In this document: piece by piece, positions 61,748-64,000 of the stretch
Numbering within the stretch: position 1 is the first letter of the stretch
How the letters are laid out: the number at the start of each line of letters is the position of its first letter
Assembly (NCBI GenBank): GCA_021792135.1
Contig: JAJYVF010000019.1
Coordinates: 1 to 64,000 of the forward strand
Length of the DNA: 64,000 bases
Direction: 5' to 3'
Origin: Acidobacteriota bacterium
GTDB taxonomy: Bacteria; Acidobacteriota; Terriglobia; Terriglobales; Acidobacteriaceae
Position numbers and translations under genes: made by a program
The notes under the pieces: model-generated
The model's database searches: none
Told to the model about the DNA's origin: nothing
The model's input: the letters and a program-made list of their open reading frames with translations, nothing else

Positions 61748-64000
61748 ATGGCGGTGTCAGTGAAGCGAATTTTCAGGTTGATGGGGATCCCGCGGTTCGC
61801 GGGCGTCCTCGCGATAGGGTTGCTTATTTCGAATGCCGCCTTCGGGCAGCTCTCGACCGCATCCGTCAACGGTACCGTCCGTGACCCGAAGGGAGCGGTC
61901 ATTCCCGGAGCGACGGTCGTACTGCGGAGTGTGGACACGGGAGTAGAACACCGTTCCGCGACCAATGGCTCCGGTGAATACATAATCCTGAACATCACGC
62001 CGGGGACCTATACCATCCAGGCGTCCGCAACCGGATTCAACCCGCAGAAAGTCGCGGCGTTCGTGCTGGCAGTCGATCAGACGGCGACCTTCGATTTTTC
62101 ACTGACCGTCGGTACGACAACTCAGGTCGTCACGGTTTCGTCAACAGCCGCTCAACTCGACGTCACCAGCGCCGACCTGGGAACGGTGATCGGGACCAAG
62201 CAGGTCAATGACCTGCCGCTGGACGGCCGGAACTTCACCGCGCTGCTGGAACTCACGCCCGGCGTCGTACCGATTATGGTCGGGCAAAACGCGGGGATGA
62301 GCGGCAGCGGCGGTTTTGGCGCCCCGGTGGCGATTGGCTCCGATTACGCCTTTCCCGCCATCAACGGCCAGACCAATCGCAGCGACTACTTCCTGATGGA
62401 TGGTCTGAATAACTACGGCACGCTGGAAAGCACTTACGCCGTGCCGCCCATTATTGACGCTATCCAGGAATTCAAGGTCGTTTCCCACACCGACAATGCG
62501 GAATACGGCGACGTGCTGGGCGGCGTGGTCAACGTGGTGACCAAGAGCGGCACCAACGATTTCCACGGATCGATGTGGGAATATCTTCGCAACACGGTCT
62601 TCGACGCCCGCAATTACTTCCTGCCGCTTTCCCAGCCCAAGCCTTTCTATCACCAGAACCAGTTCGGCGCTGCGGCAGGCGGTCCGGTTTACATTCCCGG
62701 TCTGTACAACGGCAGGAACAGGACGTTCTTCTTCGGGGCCTATCAGGGCTTCCGTTACGCGCAGCCGGAAGACAACAACCTGCTGGTTCCCACAGCGGCC
62801 GAGCTGAGCGGCAATGAAGCAGATAACGCGCAGCCGCAGATCTACAACCCTTACGCGACCACCGTCACCCCAACCGGATTTTCGCGCCCGGCCATCGCGG
62901 GGAACCAGATTCCCTCCAGTCTGATCGATCCGCGAATGGTCGCCTATGCGAAGTTCGTTTTCCCCGCGGCCGGACCTTTCTTCAACTTCAATGCGACGAC
63001 CGGTGCCTACCTGTCGAACGCCATCGACACGACCCCGCTCGATCAGTCGCAGAATGAGTTCAATATCCGTCTCGACCAAAACTTCGGTGCCAAAGACTCC
63101 GCGTGGTTCCGCTACAGCGCCATCAACGAGACGCTGACGGATTCCGGCGGCTTGCCGAATCTGCCGTCTACCCTGATCATCGACGCGCGCGACTACGGCG
63201 GCAGCTACGTTCACATTTTCAATCCCACGAGCATCCTGCAGGCGCAGATCGCCAGAACCACGGTACTCGATAACTCGACCACCCGCTTTAAGGCATCGAC
63301 AGCAAGTATCTTCAGCGCGGTCGGGTTCTCCGGGGCGTTCGTCAGCGGATTTGCCGGAGCCAATGGAGGCTCGCTGCTCCCGTCCCCCGGCATCAGCGGC
63401 CTGGCAAACGGCGGTGAAAGTATCGACGACACACCCAAGGCAACCGACAGCACGGAGTACAAGGCCGTCTATACCAAGGTCCTCGGAACCCACGAGATCA
63501 AGTTCGGCGGAGGCTATGTCGCTACCGGTTTTGCCAGCCCCCTTTCCCAGATTTCGCTCAGCTTCGGCGCAGTACAATCCGATGCCCCGCAGTTTCCCAA
63601 TCTGGCGACGGGCGACCCGTTGTCGTCATTCCTGATGAATGTACCGACCGGGGCCAACCGCCGCAACGTGGATGAGACGGAAAGACCCGGTGGGCTGCTG
63701 ACAGCGTTCCTCCAGGACTCCTGGAAGGTGAATCCGAAATTAACGGTCAACTACGGCATGCGGTACGCCTATCCGTTCATTCCTCCCTACGGAACCAACG
63801 CGACCATCGGGAAACAGGGTGGCATTGAAACCGGCGACATGGACTTCTTCAACAACGGCATTTACATCGTGCAGAAGTTGCCGCCGCCCTGCAGTGTCCG
63901 CGGCCACGCCCCCTGCATTCCCGGCAACGGAACTCTGCCCGCGCATGTGATCGTGAGTCCCAACGGAAAGATCGCGCACAATGTCCACACAAACTTCGGG
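61748..64000 (+). CDS. TonB-dependent receptor, Oar-like (3' end outside window)
   Basis: 751 codons visible, open to the window edge. The ATG at 61748 lies 6 bases after GGAGG. Signal peptide about residues 14-34, ending A-F-G-Q. Then a carboxypeptidase-regulatory domain (about 40-115; V-N-G-T-V-R-D-P-K-G-A-V-I-P-G-A), a plug domain (about 120-240; N-D-L-P-L-D-G-R-N-F, F-L-M-D-G-L-N-N) and the start of the beta-barrel with G-G-V-V-N-V-V-T-K-S-G-T-N. It belongs to the same family as the receptor at 7814 but the sequences are clearly different. It is the last gene of the CRTAC1/TPR/cytochrome block and may be its outer-membrane component. Confidence 0.9.
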   Translation, partial: MAVSVKRIFRLMGIPRFAGVLAIGLLISNAAFGQLSTASVNGTVRDPKGAVIPGATVVLRSVDTGVEHRSATNGSGEYIILNITPGTYTIQASATGFNPQKVAAFVLAVDQTATFDFSLTVGTTTQVVTVSSTAAQLDVTSADLGTVIGTKQVNDLPLDGRNFTALLELTPGVVPIMVGQNAGMSGSGGFGAPVAIGSDYAFPAINGQTNRSDYFLMDGLNNYGTLESTYAVPPIIDAIQEFKVVSHTDNAEYGDVLGGVVNVVTKSGTNDFHGSMWEYLRNTVFDARNYFLPLSQPKPFYHQNQFGAAAGGPVYIPGLYNGRNRTFFFGAYQGFRYAQPEDNNLLVPTAAELSGNEADNAQPQIYNPYATTVTPTGFSRPAIAGNQIPSSLIDPRMVAYAKFVFPAAGPFFNFNATTGAYLSNAIDTTPLDQSQNEFNIRLDQNFGAKDSAWFRYSAINETLTDSGGLPNLPSTLIIDARDYGGSYVHIFNPTSILQAQIARTTVLDNSTTRFKASTASIFSAVGFSGAFVSGFAGANGGSLLPSPGISGLANGGESIDDTPKATDSTEYKAVYTKVLGTHEIKFGGGYVATGFASPLSQISLSFGAVQSDAPQFPNLATGDPLSSFLMNVPTGANRRNVDETERPGGLLTAFLQDSWKVNPKLTVNYGMRYAYPFIPPYGTNATIGKQGGIETGDMDFFNNGIYIVQKLPPPCSVRGHAPCIPGNGTLPAHVIVSPNGKIAHNVHTNFG

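Noticed and set aside
62141-63577. Minus-strand open frame of 478 codons opposite the second TonB receptor
   Set aside because: The plus strand reads as a clear TonB receptor with signal peptide, plug and barrel motifs. The reverse frame is a composition artefact.

Overview
The window looks like chromosomal DNA of an acidobacterium of the Terriglobia/Acidobacteriaceae type. This is inferred from gene content: Oar/CarboxypepD_reg-type TonB-dependent receptors, CRTAC1 (FG-GAP plus ASPIC/UnbV) secreted proteins, several PQQ dehydrogenases with fused or adjacent cytochrome c, many exported glycoside hydrolases, and high-GC coding with frequent GTG/TTG starts. No rRNA, tRNA, CRISPR array, transposase or phage gene was recognised.

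Layout. 0-4 kb: the tail of a GH27 alpha-galactosidase, a CRTAC1 protein and a GH35-like beta-galactosidase. 4-11.4 kb (minus strand): an apparent operon of TonB receptor, TPR protein, Tat-exported alkaline-phosphatase-superfamily protein and an unrecognised 401-aa protein, linked by 1-4 base overlaps. 11.7-21.2 kb: PQQ dehydrogenase and GH97 on the minus strand, then divergently a diheme cytochrome, a coupled PQQ dehydrogenase, an MFS transporter and an SDR. 21-30 kb: ThuA protein, alpha/beta hydrolase with an unusual N-terminal extension, clan-D glycosidase, DinB protein, formylglycine-generating enzyme beside a decayed sulfatase, aldo/keto reductase, and a frameshifted GH51 remnant in a decayed stretch. 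30-38 kb: glycogen block, with glgX meeting glgP tail to tail. glgP is the last gene of an apparent operon whose upstream genes are a STAS antagonist and a membrane PP2C phosphatase fused to an RsbW-like kinase domain. 38-43.5 kb: two very small membrane proteins, an AraC regulator and a tightly packed four-gene carbohydrate-catabolic operon. 43.5-52.6 kb: sorbosone/glucose-type PQQ dehydrogenase, GH27, GH92, an L-fuconate dehydratase-like enzyme divergent from a GH29 alpha-fucosidase. 52.7-64 kb: two CRTAC1 proteins, a giant TPR protein, a heptaheme cytochrome with TPR tail, and the start of a second TonB receptor.

Together the genes describe a cell that attacks plant or microbial heteropolysaccharides outside the cytoplasm (galactosidases, mannosidase, fucosidase, GH97, GH35), takes up products through large TonB receptors, oxidises sugars or alcohols in the periplasm with PQQ enzymes feeding cytochromes c, and stores carbon as glycogen. 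The least explained parts are the CRTAC1/TPR/multiheme cytochrome block, the TonB-TPR-phosphatase-like-401-aa operon, and the linkage of glycogen phosphorylase to a partner-switching regulator.
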